DNA of 64,000 nt from JALEFZ01 sp039817415 (GTDB lineage Bacteria > Bacteroidota > Bacteroidia > J057): the NCBI GenBank assembly GCA_039817415.1, contig JBCBVV010000004.1, positions 124,001 to 188,000 on the forward strand, given 5' to 3'. A program made the position numbers and the translations under genes. The notes under the pieces were generated by a model. It searched no databases. It was not told where the DNA came from and was given only the letters and a program-made list of their open reading frames with translations. The first letter of the stretch is position 1; each line of letters starts with the position of its first letter. Positions 27,248-35,769 of the stretch are shown piece after piece.

Positions 27248-28843
27248 CTATACCATTACAGGTATTTTCTCTTGTTCATTGGTAGGTGGCGGAGAGGGCG
27301 CATCAGGTCGGAACCTTTGCGCCATGATAAATTTGAGTTCAGTATCGATATGCTTAAAGCCGACCTCCATCAAGATGACAAAGAAGATGGTGAACCTGAA
27401 CTGCTCATAGAAATTTCGAATGAACGCGAAGAGGAAGAACAGGATACCTGTCATCAAGATAGCTGTTGCAAAAGCATCCGGCTTACCTGTTAATTTCTTC
27501 TTCAAATTGATGTACCGGAAGGACCGTTTCACCATGTACCAATACAGGAGGATGAAAACGATATATCCCTGTAAGCCAATCTCCCCAATGATTCCAACCG
27601 TACTATTCTCCAAAAACTCTGAACTACTCAACTGGGAGGTTTGCATGACATTAAATGTGTGATACTTCCGCTGAATAGGTCCTGAGGCAAATTTGGTTTG
27701 GAAGGTTCCTGGACCCGAGCCAAAAATGACCCTCCCCTCCGTTGTCATCATATTATATAAGTTGACATAGGAGTATATTTTGGGAATGTCCGTTAAGCTG
27801 GCTGACTCATATTTTTCCGACATTTTTTTAGAATGGACCGATGAGTTGGACCCTTGACTTTCATCAGTAAAGATAATGTAGACAGGATATCCCAATATCA
27901 TGATCACAAAAAATGCCAGTACAAGTTCCTTCGTCTTTAAAATGCCCAATACATTCGCATAAATCAGGGAAGCTCCGAGCACAAGTACCAACACCACTGT
28001 AAAGAGTACAATCGAGATGGAAATGATTCCATATAAGGCGATGATAGCTCTCAGGATGTAAATCGGTTTTCTATTCACCAATAGCTTGTACAAGGCCCAA
28101 AATAAGCCCATGGTCAGAAAGTAACCTGACAACTCATACTGAGGGAATACAAAGGTACCGGTAGCATAATCATCAAAAAATATTTTCCCTGGAAGCTCTC
28201 TATAGTTTTGCAGCAAGGACACAATTACCTGCATCTCTACTGACATGAACATAAAAAGCGAAAAGGTATTTGAGCTCTCTTTGGGTGTATAATTCACCTC
28301 TTTCATATACAAGTGGTACATAAAAGGAAGGCTAAGAATCATCACAAATTTCCATGCTGACTTGTTAAATGCTCCATTTACAATCATGGAGACAAAACAG
28401 CATATCAAAAAGAGAAGAAATAATACCTGAAAGGGATTGAATTCCCACTTATTGTATTTTCGCCACCAAGATGGGAAGATCTTAATAAGTATGGCGAGAA
28501 AGGCTACCCTGAAGAAGTTCGACATACCTGGAGAAGAAGGGGTTACCCTCCTCAAAAAACTCAAGCCTTGTGTTCCTCTTGCGTATCCCCCAAAGGTTCC
28601 CCAGTCCGCATAGGTCTGCTGTAACTGAAACATCATACTGTATACCAAAAAGGCGACCGTTACCTCCAGGAATAATTTCGGCTTGTATAGAGAAAGGTAA
28701 CAGAAAAGACCCAACATGATAACCACACCCGCTGCTGTAGCTCCAGCATAGGATAAAATCATGATCAGAATCAAATACCCGACATTTCTGCCTAGTAGAC
28801 TGAAAAAATTAGAATACTTATATGACGAATCTAATTCAAGCAT
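27248..28843 (-). CDS. O-antigen polymerase/ligase-like membrane protein (Wzy-type)
   Basis: This 531-residue protein has about eleven to thirteen membrane helices and a large loop around residues 325-400 (between GYPVYIIF and the segment GSGPGTFQTKFASG). That layout and the GSGPGTF loop match the Wzy/WaaL superfamily, which joins undecaprenyl-linked repeat units or ligates them in the periplasm. The position between the epimerase (three bases away) and the MBOAT gene, downstream of Wza- and Wzc-like genes, favours a polymerase role. The C-terminal 30 residues are cytoplasmic and proline-rich. Sequence identity to known Wzy proteins cannot be judged by eye. Confidence 0.8.
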   Translation of the reverse strand: MLELDSSYKYSNFFSLLGRNVGYLILIMILSYAGATAAGVVIMLGLFCYLSLYKPKLFLEVTVAFLVYSMMFQLQQTYADWGTFGGYARGTQGLSFLRRVTPSSPGMSNFFRVAFLAILIKIFPSWWRKYNKWEFNPFQVLFLLFLICCFVSMIVNGAFNKSAWKFVMILSLPFMYHLYMKEVNYTPKESSNTFSLFMFMSVEMQVIVSLLQNYRELPGKIFFDDYATGTFVFPQYELSGYFLTMGLFWALYKLLVNRKPIYILRAIIALYGIISISIVLFTVVLVLVLGASLIYANVLGILKTKELVLAFFVIMILGYPVYIIFTDESQGSNSSVHSKKMSEKYESASLTDIPKIYSYVNLYNMMTTEGRVIFGSGPGTFQTKFASGPIQRKYHTFNVMQTSQLSSSEFLENSTVGIIGEIGLQGYIVFILLYWYMVKRSFRYINLKKKLTGKPDAFATAILMTGILFFLFAFIRNFYEQFRFTIFFVILMEVGFKHIDTELKFIMAQRFRPDAPSPPPTNEQEKIPVMV

Positions 28844-28846
28844 GAA

Positions 28847-29827
28847 TTATGCGTTTTTCCCTTGAAGAGCTGATGCAATCAGCCATTCTTTAAAATTCTC
28901 AAGCCCTTGCTTGAAGGTTGTTTGTGGTGAATAGCCAAATAATTCTTTGGCTTTATCTATGCTGGCATAGGTCAGCGGAACATCCCCTGGTTGTTCGGGA
29001 AGCCTATTGATCAATGCTTTCTTTCCGATTACCTCCTCAATGCTTTGAATCATCTCAGCTAGGCTAATCGTCCTTCCTGCTCCTAGGTTCACGATCTCAT
29101 ACATGGAGTCTTTGTATGCCAGCGCTCCTCTGATCCCTGCAACGATATCCTTCACATAGGTGTAATCTCTTCGGGTAGAACCATCACCAAAGACTGGGAT
29201 TTCTTCTCCTTTCAAGATCAACCTGGCAAATTTATTAATCGCCAGATCAGGTCGCTGCCTTGGGCCAAATACAGTAAAGAACCTTAGTGCGATGAAACGA
29301 ATGCCGTATAGGTGGCTATAGGTATGTCCTATCAATTCACCACTAACCTTACTAGCCGCATATGGGCTGATGGGCTTTAGGACATAGTCTGATTCACTCC
29401 ACGGCACATTGGGATTGATCCCGTATACACTGCTCGAAGAAGCAAAAACAAACTGCTTCACGTCTCGAGCTCTTGCCATTTCGAGCATATTTTGAGTGCC
29501 TTTCACATTGGTCTCCATGTAGGCAACCGGATCTTTGATAGAAGGGCGAACTCCTGCGCGTGCAGCTAAGTGAACGATCATGTCGATGTCATCAGGCAAA
29601 CTGTTGAGCAACTCCATGTCAACAATGTCACCTTCGACAAAGGTGTAATCGGGGTTCGTGAAATTTGTATCAATGTTGATTCTTTTCAATTCCACTGGAT
29701 AGTAAGGATCCAGGTTATCAAGCACTGTTACACGGTATCCATCGGCAAGCAAAGAATCAGCTAGGTGGCTCCCAATAAATCCTGCACCTCCGGTGATCAG
29801 GACATGGGCCTTTAAGTTATTGTTCAC
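28847..29827 (-). CDS. NAD-dependent nucleotide-sugar epimerase (UDP-glucuronate 4-epimerase-like)
   Basis: This 326-residue extended SDR has the NAD loop VLITGGAGFIGSHLADSL (about residues 9-26), FASSSSVYG, the catalytic YAASK, and RFFTVFGPRQRPDLAI. The RFFTVFGPRQRPD sequence is characteristic of UDP-glucuronate 4-epimerases and close GalE relatives. It would interconvert a UDP-sugar at C4 for repeat-unit assembly. It starts at a GTG that overlaps the stop of the Wzc-like gene (GTGA), which supports this non-ATG start through translational coupling; no nearby ATG precedes the NAD loop. UDP-glucose/galactose specificity is possible instead. Confidence 0.87.
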   Translation of the reverse strand: MNNNLKAHVLITGGAGFIGSHLADSLLADGYRVTVLDNLDPYYPVELKRINIDTNFTNPDYTFVEGDIVDMELLNSLPDDIDMIVHLAARAGVRPSIKDPVAYMETNVKGTQNMLEMARARDVKQFVFASSSSVYGINPNVPWSESDYVLKPISPYAASKVSGELIGHTYSHLYGIRFIALRFFTVFGPRQRPDLAINKFARLILKGEEIPVFGDGSTRRDYTYVKDIVAGIRGALAYKDSMYEIVNLGAGRTISLAEMIQSIEEVIGKKALINRLPEQPGDVPLTYASIDKAKELFGYSPQTTFKQGLENFKEWLIASALQGKNA

Positions 29828-32307
29828 GAAACTGTAGATTTGGTTTTCTTTCTTCCGTTAAAAATGTTGGGAATCTTTGTGCTTTTGCTTTCTTCGTTTC
29901 CATACTCATACTTGGAACCATACTTCCCTTTCGCATATCCAGCGAACTTTCTACGAGAGTCATTCAATACATAGTAGATTTTGGAAAGCTTGTCATTGTT
30001 ACGCATTTCAGTGATTTGCTTCACAAAGTCAATCTTCGAATAACGCTCACGACATACTAAGAGCGTAATGTCCATGGTATGAGCCAGTAACAAGTAATCA
30101 GATACCAGACCTACAGGAGGTGTATCAATAATTACATAGTCAAAGTTGGCTTTGAGTTCATCTACCAGGGAAGGCAGCATCGGAGAGTTCAACAACTCCG
30201 TTAGGTTAGCAGCTTTATGCCCACTGGTGATGACGTATAAATTGGGTGTTGTGGTCGTTTTAATAATCTCTTCAAGCCCTGCTCTTCCCATGAGGAAGTT
30301 TGTCAAGCCTACGCTGTTGTCCAGTCCCAAACGCTTGTATAACTGAGGACGGCGGATATCAGCTCCAATCATCAGCGTTCTTTTTCCAGATAAGGCCATG
30401 GTAACTCCTAGGTGAGTTGAGGTAAAGGTTTTTCCTTCCCCCTTGACAAAGGAGGTAACCCCTATCACCTTCTCGTCTTCATTCGGATTTAAGAGATAGT
30501 CGACATTGACATTCAAATATCTGAAGGATTCAGCCAAAGGCGTCATCACAAAATCAGGATCTAGGAGGGACTCTTGCTCTTCGGTATGAAGGATAGAACT
30601 CAATACAGGAATGTCGGTGATCGATTTCAAATGTTCCTCATCTCTCAAGTTCGTATCAAAGAGAGAAAGTAGAATAATGATAGCAGCTGGAAGAATTAGG
30701 CCGAGAGCAGCTGCGGAAATCAGAATGATACCAGTCTTAGGAGATACAGGTACCGGACTTTTCAAGCTAGCACGATCTAGAAAGTAAGCGTCTGGCTTGG
30801 TACCGCTCTTAGAGATTTTGGCTGATGCCAACTCTTGATTCAAAAAGTCCACCAGAGACTGGTTCATTTCAAGCTGATTTCCAGCGAGGGTTTGATTGAT
30901 CGTAACGCCAGGAATCTTTTTCAACTGGGAACTCAATCTTCCAATTGCATTGCGATTATTCTTTTGTTCCAGCTTTTTCACACTTAGGAGTGCTTCAAGT
31001 TCACCTTTCAAACTTCTCTTAGCTGCGTCTACTTTATCCTGGGCTATTTCAGTTTCTAACGTAACTCCTGTCAACCTTGTCTCCACGAGTGTCTGTTGAA
31101 GCTCTTTTAAGTTTAGAATAGAGTTGAAAACAGCAGGCGCATTTAACTTGATGGACATGGGATCAAGTGTACTCAATTCAAGTCCACTATCTATAGCTTT
31201 CAGGTTCTGCTCCAGATAGTTCACATGAAGTCTCAACTCATCCCTTTTGGTATACTCCATATTGAGGAGTGTATTCAATTGACTAGCATTCTCTGGGCTG
31301 AGACCAGTAGTATTCGAGGAAATATCAATCGCATTCTTTTTGGCATCATCTGCCTTTTGCTGAACAGAGGCCAGTGTAGACTCAATAAATTCAATTGTAC
31401 CATCTGCAAAGGCATTCTTTTGTGCCAAACGGCTTTCGATATAGGTATCTCCAAGCGCATTCAGGTAATCAATATCCCTTACTGGGGTGGGTCCCTCCAC
31501 ATCAAAAGTCAATACATTGCCATCAGGAATTTTGGCGATTTGTACTGTATTCATATAATACTTAGCCCATGCAGAATTGGGCACATATGAAAACATATAA
31601 GTGTCTCCCTCTTCAATTTTACCCTGCTTATTTAGGAAAAGGGTGAATCTGAACTTATCCGTTTCTAGTGGCACACCAAACTGACCTTCTTGTTCGAAAC
31701 TATAAGGTTGCTTGATGGTCGTGATCATGTCTTCTTCAGGAATAGCCCCCTTCTTGTAGGTAGAATAAGCCTCTAGCTCACCTGTGTATACTTTGTATTT
31801 CTGATCCGAAAGGATATCAATATAAAACAAAGTTGTAGCCAATTGAACATGGCTTTCATCCATTTCAACTGTATAGGGATACTTGGTGTCTTTGTACTTA
31901 TCTTTAATTTTAAAGCCTTCTTGTTGCTTGTACACCACTTCAAAATCTAGCCTTTCCATGACCTTATTGAGGAGGTTGAAAGATCGCAGATAGGCGATCT
32001 CGTCAGGCATGTTTTTCGCCATGGTGATCATAGGGATAGCTCCTCCTCTGTCATTGTTTAGAGAAGATGCTTGTACCATGTTACCGTTGGTAACCATAAT
32101 GGAGGCTCTAGACTCATAAGTCTTAAGCGTAGACATTACGATGTATACACCTATCCCTAGGAAAATCGGAAGCGTAATAGCAAATACCCACCATTTTTTG
32201 AGCAACATCTTGACAAACATCATGATGTTGATGGTTTCCTCTTTATTGGTTAAAGAATAATCAGAGTAGTTATAGCCGTATCCGATATCGGGTTTGTAAT
32301 TCGCCAC
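29824..32307 (-). CDS. polysaccharide co-polymerase and tyrosine kinase (Wzc-like)
   Basis: This 827-residue protein has an N-terminal Wzz-type segment with a membrane helix (about 36-56), a long periplasmic coiled region, a second helix (about 530-560), and a C-terminal BY-kinase domain. The kinase shows the Walker A VKGEGKT (K626), an A' motif IGADIRRPQL (Gly where many proteobacterial kinases have Asp), Walker B FDYVIIDTPP, and a Tyr-rich tail GYAKGKYGSKYEYG that is the likely autophosphorylation cluster. It should set chain length and gate export with Wza. The start is GTG; the first in-frame ATG would cut into the Wzz motif. It lies 76 bases after the Wza-like gene. Confidence 0.92.
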   Translation of the reverse strand: MANYKPDIGYGYNYSDYSLTNKEETINIMMFVKMLLKKWWVFAITLPIFLGIGVYIVMSTLKTYESRASIMVTNGNMVQASSLNNDRGGAIPMITMAKNMPDEIAYLRSFNLLNKVMERLDFEVVYKQQEGFKIKDKYKDTKYPYTVEMDESHVQLATTLFYIDILSDQKYKVYTGELEAYSTYKKGAIPEEDMITTIKQPYSFEQEGQFGVPLETDKFRFTLFLNKQGKIEEGDTYMFSYVPNSAWAKYYMNTVQIAKIPDGNVLTFDVEGPTPVRDIDYLNALGDTYIESRLAQKNAFADGTIEFIESTLASVQQKADDAKKNAIDISSNTTGLSPENASQLNTLLNMEYTKRDELRLHVNYLEQNLKAIDSGLELSTLDPMSIKLNAPAVFNSILNLKELQQTLVETRLTGVTLETEIAQDKVDAAKRSLKGELEALLSVKKLEQKNNRNAIGRLSSQLKKIPGVTINQTLAGNQLEMNQSLVDFLNQELASAKISKSGTKPDAYFLDRASLKSPVPVSPKTGIILISAAALGLILPAAIIILLSLFDTNLRDEEHLKSITDIPVLSSILHTEEQESLLDPDFVMTPLAESFRYLNVNVDYLLNPNEDEKVIGVTSFVKGEGKTFTSTHLGVTMALSGKRTLMIGADIRRPQLYKRLGLDNSVGLTNFLMGRAGLEEIIKTTTTPNLYVITSGHKAANLTELLNSPMLPSLVDELKANFDYVIIDTPPVGLVSDYLLLAHTMDITLLVCRERYSKIDFVKQITEMRNNDKLSKIYYVLNDSRRKFAGYAKGKYGSKYEYGNEESKSTKIPNIFNGRKKTKSTVS

Positions 32308-32383
32308 GTTTGACTTTTTAATTAGTGAAAATCAGTTGGAACAAAAAGGGGGCTGTGGTATTGAAAATGAGTAATATCGTCTC

Positions 32384-33202
32384 TTAGTTCGTTGTCCTGT
32401 TCAAGTTGAGGATCAAGGCAATAGAGTTCAACACAACCCCTAAAATGGAAAGCGATTGGAAGAATAGTCCAATGGTATTGGAGCTGACCGCGACAGATTT
32501 TGCTTTCAAGGGTTCTACATATATTACATCACCAGGACGTAAAAAGTAAAACTCACTTTTATGAATTCCTGTAGTAGAGAGATCTAGGTAAATAGTTCCC
32601 ACCTGGTTATCTGCGGTTTCTCTTACTAGTTTCACATTGGCTAGATCAGCGAACTCTGTAACTCCACCAGTTAAACCAAATGCCTGTAGCAAAGAAACTC
32701 TGTCGGCAAAGATTTCGTGAACCCCAGGTGTGTTCACTTCTCCTAAGACAGTGATTTTAAAACTGGACAGTCTTACGATGGTGGAAGGGTTCTTTAAATA
32801 GGCTCCCAGTTTAATATCCAAGCTATCTTTTACCTGTTTGGTGGTCAGACCTACCGCTTTTTGTCTTCCAATCAAAGGCAAGGTTATAAATCCTTCCTTG
32901 TCAATGGGATAGTTATAAGTAGTAAAGTAGAGACTTTGACTCGTCAAGGAACCAGATTCTCCAATCCCCTCGTTGAATAGGTCTTTTGTGTTTCCCTCAT
33001 AGGAGTTGACCTTGATGAACAATTGATCAGTAGACCTGAATACATAATCGTCCAATGTAAATAGATCATACATTTGAGGATCGGTGTAGCCTTTGGCTTG
33101 AGCTAAATTTTCGTCCTTGATCATTTGCATTTGGCGGTGAGAAACACAGCCGCTTAGAAACACAAGACCTAATAGTAGAAGGATGATTTGTCGTTGAAGC
33201 AT
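32384..33202 (-). CDS. polysaccharide export lipoprotein (Wza-like)
   Basis: This 272-residue outer-membrane lipoprotein has the signal LLLLGLVFLSGC (lipobox Cys near residue 19). The Poly_export domain follows (about 50-150, with YPIDKEGFITLPLIG and LTTKQVKDSL), then a SLBB-type domain (KITVLGEVNTPGVHEI; ending at FYFLRPGDVIYVEPLK). A C-terminal hydrophobic segment (about 240-265) should form the outer-membrane part. It exports the polymer together with the Wzc-like kinase encoded 76 bases downstream. It is the first gene of the minus-strand locus and reads away from the divergent asnB-like gene. The ATG start is clear. Confidence 0.93.
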   Translation of the reverse strand: MLQRQIILLLLGLVFLSGCVSHRQMQMIKDENLAQAKGYTDPQMYDLFTLDDYVFRSTDQLFIKVNSYEGNTKDLFNEGIGESGSLTSQSLYFTTYNYPIDKEGFITLPLIGRQKAVGLTTKQVKDSLDIKLGAYLKNPSTIVRLSSFKITVLGEVNTPGVHEIFADRVSLLQAFGLTGGVTEFADLANVKLVRETADNQVGTIYLDLSTTGIHKSEFYFLRPGDVIYVEPLKAKSVAVSSNTIGLFFQSLSILGVVLNSIALILNLNRTTN

Positions 33203-33690
33203 AGTTGTTTTTTCAAACAGTTCTTATAGAAAAATTATAATGCGGGAAGAACGACAGCGTAAAAGTGAATATTTTCTTATCAAGAAATGATCCAATTTCA
33301 TTCAACTTATTACGCTCAGGGCAAAAACTGTTTCTACAATCTTACATAAGAGGTGAGAAAGCAATTCCAATTTGCCCTTTCAAGAACGGTCCATCGCCAA
33401 TTGACAGCTTTTGGTAGTATGATGACGACTATGGGGAGTAGAGTAACAGAGTCAAAATTAATAAATTTAGATCCATTGAAATATCTCCATTCCTGAATGC
33501 ACTTAATATAATCTTGAATTGTAAGATTCTTCAATTGAATAGTATCATTGGAAGCATTTTCATAAAAAATCTAATGTTTGGCTGGATTTTTGATTAATTT
33601 TCATAACCTTGCCGTCCCTGAATTCTTCTTTCCTAACCCATCTCAGTTCCTTTCCATCTCCCATTTATTTTACTGATAGGAATATTCCAT
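33203..33690. promoter_or_regulatory. divergent control region between the two polysaccharide arms
   Basis: This 488-base non-coding stretch separates the Wza-like gene (minus) from the asnB-like gene (plus), so it must carry promoters in both directions unless transcription starts further off. On the minus strand TAATTTTG (33460-33453) fits the Bacteroidota -7 element TAnnTTTG exactly, but no clean TTTG lies at the -33 position. No good element was found on the plus strand. No small gene inside it is convincing. Confidence 0.5.
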
Positions 33691-35571
33691 ATGTGTGGTA
33701 TAGTAGGAATTATACAAAAAAACCAAGCTCCTGTTTCTCTCGAAGTTCTTACCAACATGGCCAACAAAATTCATCATCGGGGTCCCGATGATGAGGACTA
33801 TCTAATTGAAGGCCCTGTAGGATTTTATCATAAGCGTCTCTCCATCATTGATTTGGCGAGCGGTCGTCAGCCTATGACATCTGGGGATTGCACCATTATC
33901 TTTAATGGTGAGATTTATAACTACCTCGAGCTTAGAGATCAGCTCAAAATGAAAGGGGTACAGTTCTCAACCACCTCTGATACAGAAGTTATTCTAAAGA
34001 TGTATCAGGAGTACGGAGAGGAGAGCATAAAGCTACTCAACGGGATGTTTGCCTTCCTTCTTTACGACAGAAGAAGAAATATCATACTGGCTGCAAGGGA
34101 TCACTTTGGGATCAAGCCTATGTATCTTTTTGAGGACAATGAGCATTTGCTATTTGCCTCGGAGATCAAGGCCCTTCTTCCCCACCCTGCCGTAACCGCA
34201 GAACCTGATCTACATGCCATCCAAGAATATATCACCTTCCAATTTTTGTTGGGGGAAACCACCATGTTCAAGAACATTAGGAAGGTACTTCCTGGTCATT
34301 ACTGGATCATTGACTTGAATTCTGGCAAAAGAAATGTTTACAAATACTGGGAGCCCAACTTTAAGGTAGACAACTATCATACGGAGGATTACTTCCAGCA
34401 TGAATTTAAAAGGCTGCTTGAAGATACTGTGCGTATCCAGCTTCGTTCTGATGTACCACTTGGAGCATATTTGAGTGGGGGAACTGATTCCAGTTTGGTG
34501 AGTATCCTCGCTTCGAGGTATTATGACGACCAAATTAAGACCTTTACTGGCGCCTTTCACGAAGGAAAAAACTTTGACGAAACCCCTTATGCCAAGGCTG
34601 TTGCAGAGGATATTGGAGCTGACATGCACATGATTTATCCTACCGCACAGGACTTCATTGATCTTATGCCCAAACTGATCTACCACCTAGACGAACCTGT
34701 GGTAGGTCCTGGACTATTCCCCCAATATATGGTCTCCAAATTGGCCAGTCAGCATGTAAAAGTGGTTCTCGGTGGTCAAGGTGGAGATGAGATTTTTGGT
34801 GGATATACTCGTTACTTGGTGGCATATCTGGAACAAGTTCTCAAAAGCGCCATTTATGAGACCAATGAGGAAGGAGAGCATTTTGTAGACTTGGCCTCTA
34901 TCATTCCCAATTTGCCTCATCTACGTCGCTATGTGCCCATGATGAAACAACTTTGGAGCAAGGGACTCTTCGACGAAATGGACAGACGTTACTTCTCCTT
35001 GGTAGATAGAAGTGAAGGGGCACTAGAAATTTTCAGTCAAGATTTCAGAAAAAGCTACGATAGAGAAAGGGTATTTGCCAAGTTTCAAACCCTTTTCAAT
35101 CATCCTGATACGACCTCATATTTTAATAAAATGACCCATTTCGACATGTTTGGGTCGTTACCTGGCTTGCTACAAGTAGAGGACAGAGTTAGCATGGCTG
35201 TATCGCTTGAATCTCGTGTTCCTTTGCTGGATAGGAGAATTGTGGACTTGGTTTCTACCATGCCTGCTGGCATGAAGTTCAAATCAGGCGAGATGAAGTA
35301 TATCATGAAACGAGCTGCTAAATCTTACCTACCTGAGGTCATTTACAACAGAAAGGATAAGATGGGCTTCCCAGTACCCCTTCATATGTGGGCCAAAAAT
35401 GAGGCGTCAGATTTCATCAAGGATACTCTGCTAGGTGATACCTGTAAGAGCAGAGGAATTTTCAACATGGAAAAGCTTGAGAATCTGATTATCAATGAGC
35501 GCGCCTTTGGCAGAAGCCTATGGGGCGTCCTCTCATTAGAACTTTGGTTTAAAACGTTCATTGATTCATAA
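33691..35571 (+). CDS. asnB: asparagine synthetase-like glutamine amidotransferase
   Basis: This 626-residue enzyme begins MCGIVGII, so Cys2 is the N-terminal nucleophile of a class II glutaminase; HHRGPDDE and FNGEIYNY are its conserved loops. The C-terminal half is an asparagine-synthetase domain with the PP-loop LGAYLSGGTDSSLVS and VVLGGQGGDEIFGGYTRY. The family makes an amide from a carboxylate using ATP and glutamine. Housekeeping AsnB makes asparagine. In a polysaccharide locus, relatives such as the WbpS-type enzyme are thought to amidate uronic acids, and that role is plausible here because a UDP-sugar dehydrogenase gene follows. The cytosolic location and the reaction type are well supported; the substrate is not. 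Confidence 0.85.
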   Translation: MCGIVGIIQKNQAPVSLEVLTNMANKIHHRGPDDEDYLIEGPVGFYHKRLSIIDLASGRQPMTSGDCTIIFNGEIYNYLELRDQLKMKGVQFSTTSDTEVILKMYQEYGEESIKLLNGMFAFLLYDRRRNIILAARDHFGIKPMYLFEDNEHLLFASEIKALLPHPAVTAEPDLHAIQEYITFQFLLGETTMFKNIRKVLPGHYWIIDLNSGKRNVYKYWEPNFKVDNYHTEDYFQHEFKRLLEDTVRIQLRSDVPLGAYLSGGTDSSLVSILASRYYDDQIKTFTGAFHEGKNFDETPYAKAVAEDIGADMHMIYPTAQDFIDLMPKLIYHLDEPVVGPGLFPQYMVSKLASQHVKVVLGGQGGDEIFGGYTRYLVAYLEQVLKSAIYETNEEGEHFVDLASIIPNLPHLRRYVPMMKQLWSKGLFDEMDRRYFSLVDRSEGALEIFSQDFRKSYDRERVFAKFQTLFNHPDTTSYFNKMTHFDMFGSLPGLLQVEDRVSMAVSLESRVPLLDRRIVDLVSTMPAGMKFKSGEMKYIMKRAAKSYLPEVIYNRKDKMGFPVPLHMWAKNEASDFIKDTLLGDTCKSRGIFNMEKLENLIINERAFGRSLWGVLSLELWFKTFIDS

Positions 35572-35701
35572 TTTCTCAAAAACCAAAGAGGGTTTAATAA
35601 TCACCTCTTAGGCAGGGATATTGTGAGATGAGTAATCCCATAATTATGACATTTTAGATTTTCTATATTCTTGAAGTCATAATACTGATTCACTAGAAAT
35701 C

Positions 35702-35721
35702 AACCGAATACGCTTTCGGTT
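35702..35721 (+). other. 7-bp perfect inverted repeat upstream of the UDP-sugar dehydrogenase
   Basis: AACCGAA and TTCGGTT flank a 6-base loop. It ends 48 bases before the dehydrogenase start and could be an operator or, since a T-run follows at about 35731, a short terminator for the asnB-like gene. Confidence 0.4.
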
Positions 35722-35769
35722 TGGCATAAAGATTTTTTGGTTAATGTATATCTTTAAATAGTAACAATT

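Noticed and set aside
33334..33534. A 66-codon open frame on the minus strand in the divergent control region
   Set aside because: It lacks a recognisable domain and overlaps the expected promoter zone; the composition looks like non-coding AT-rich DNA.
35586..35610. Short hairpin AAGAGG/CCTCTT after the asnB-like gene
   Set aside because: Only a 6-bp stem with a long loop and no T-run, so it is too weak to call.
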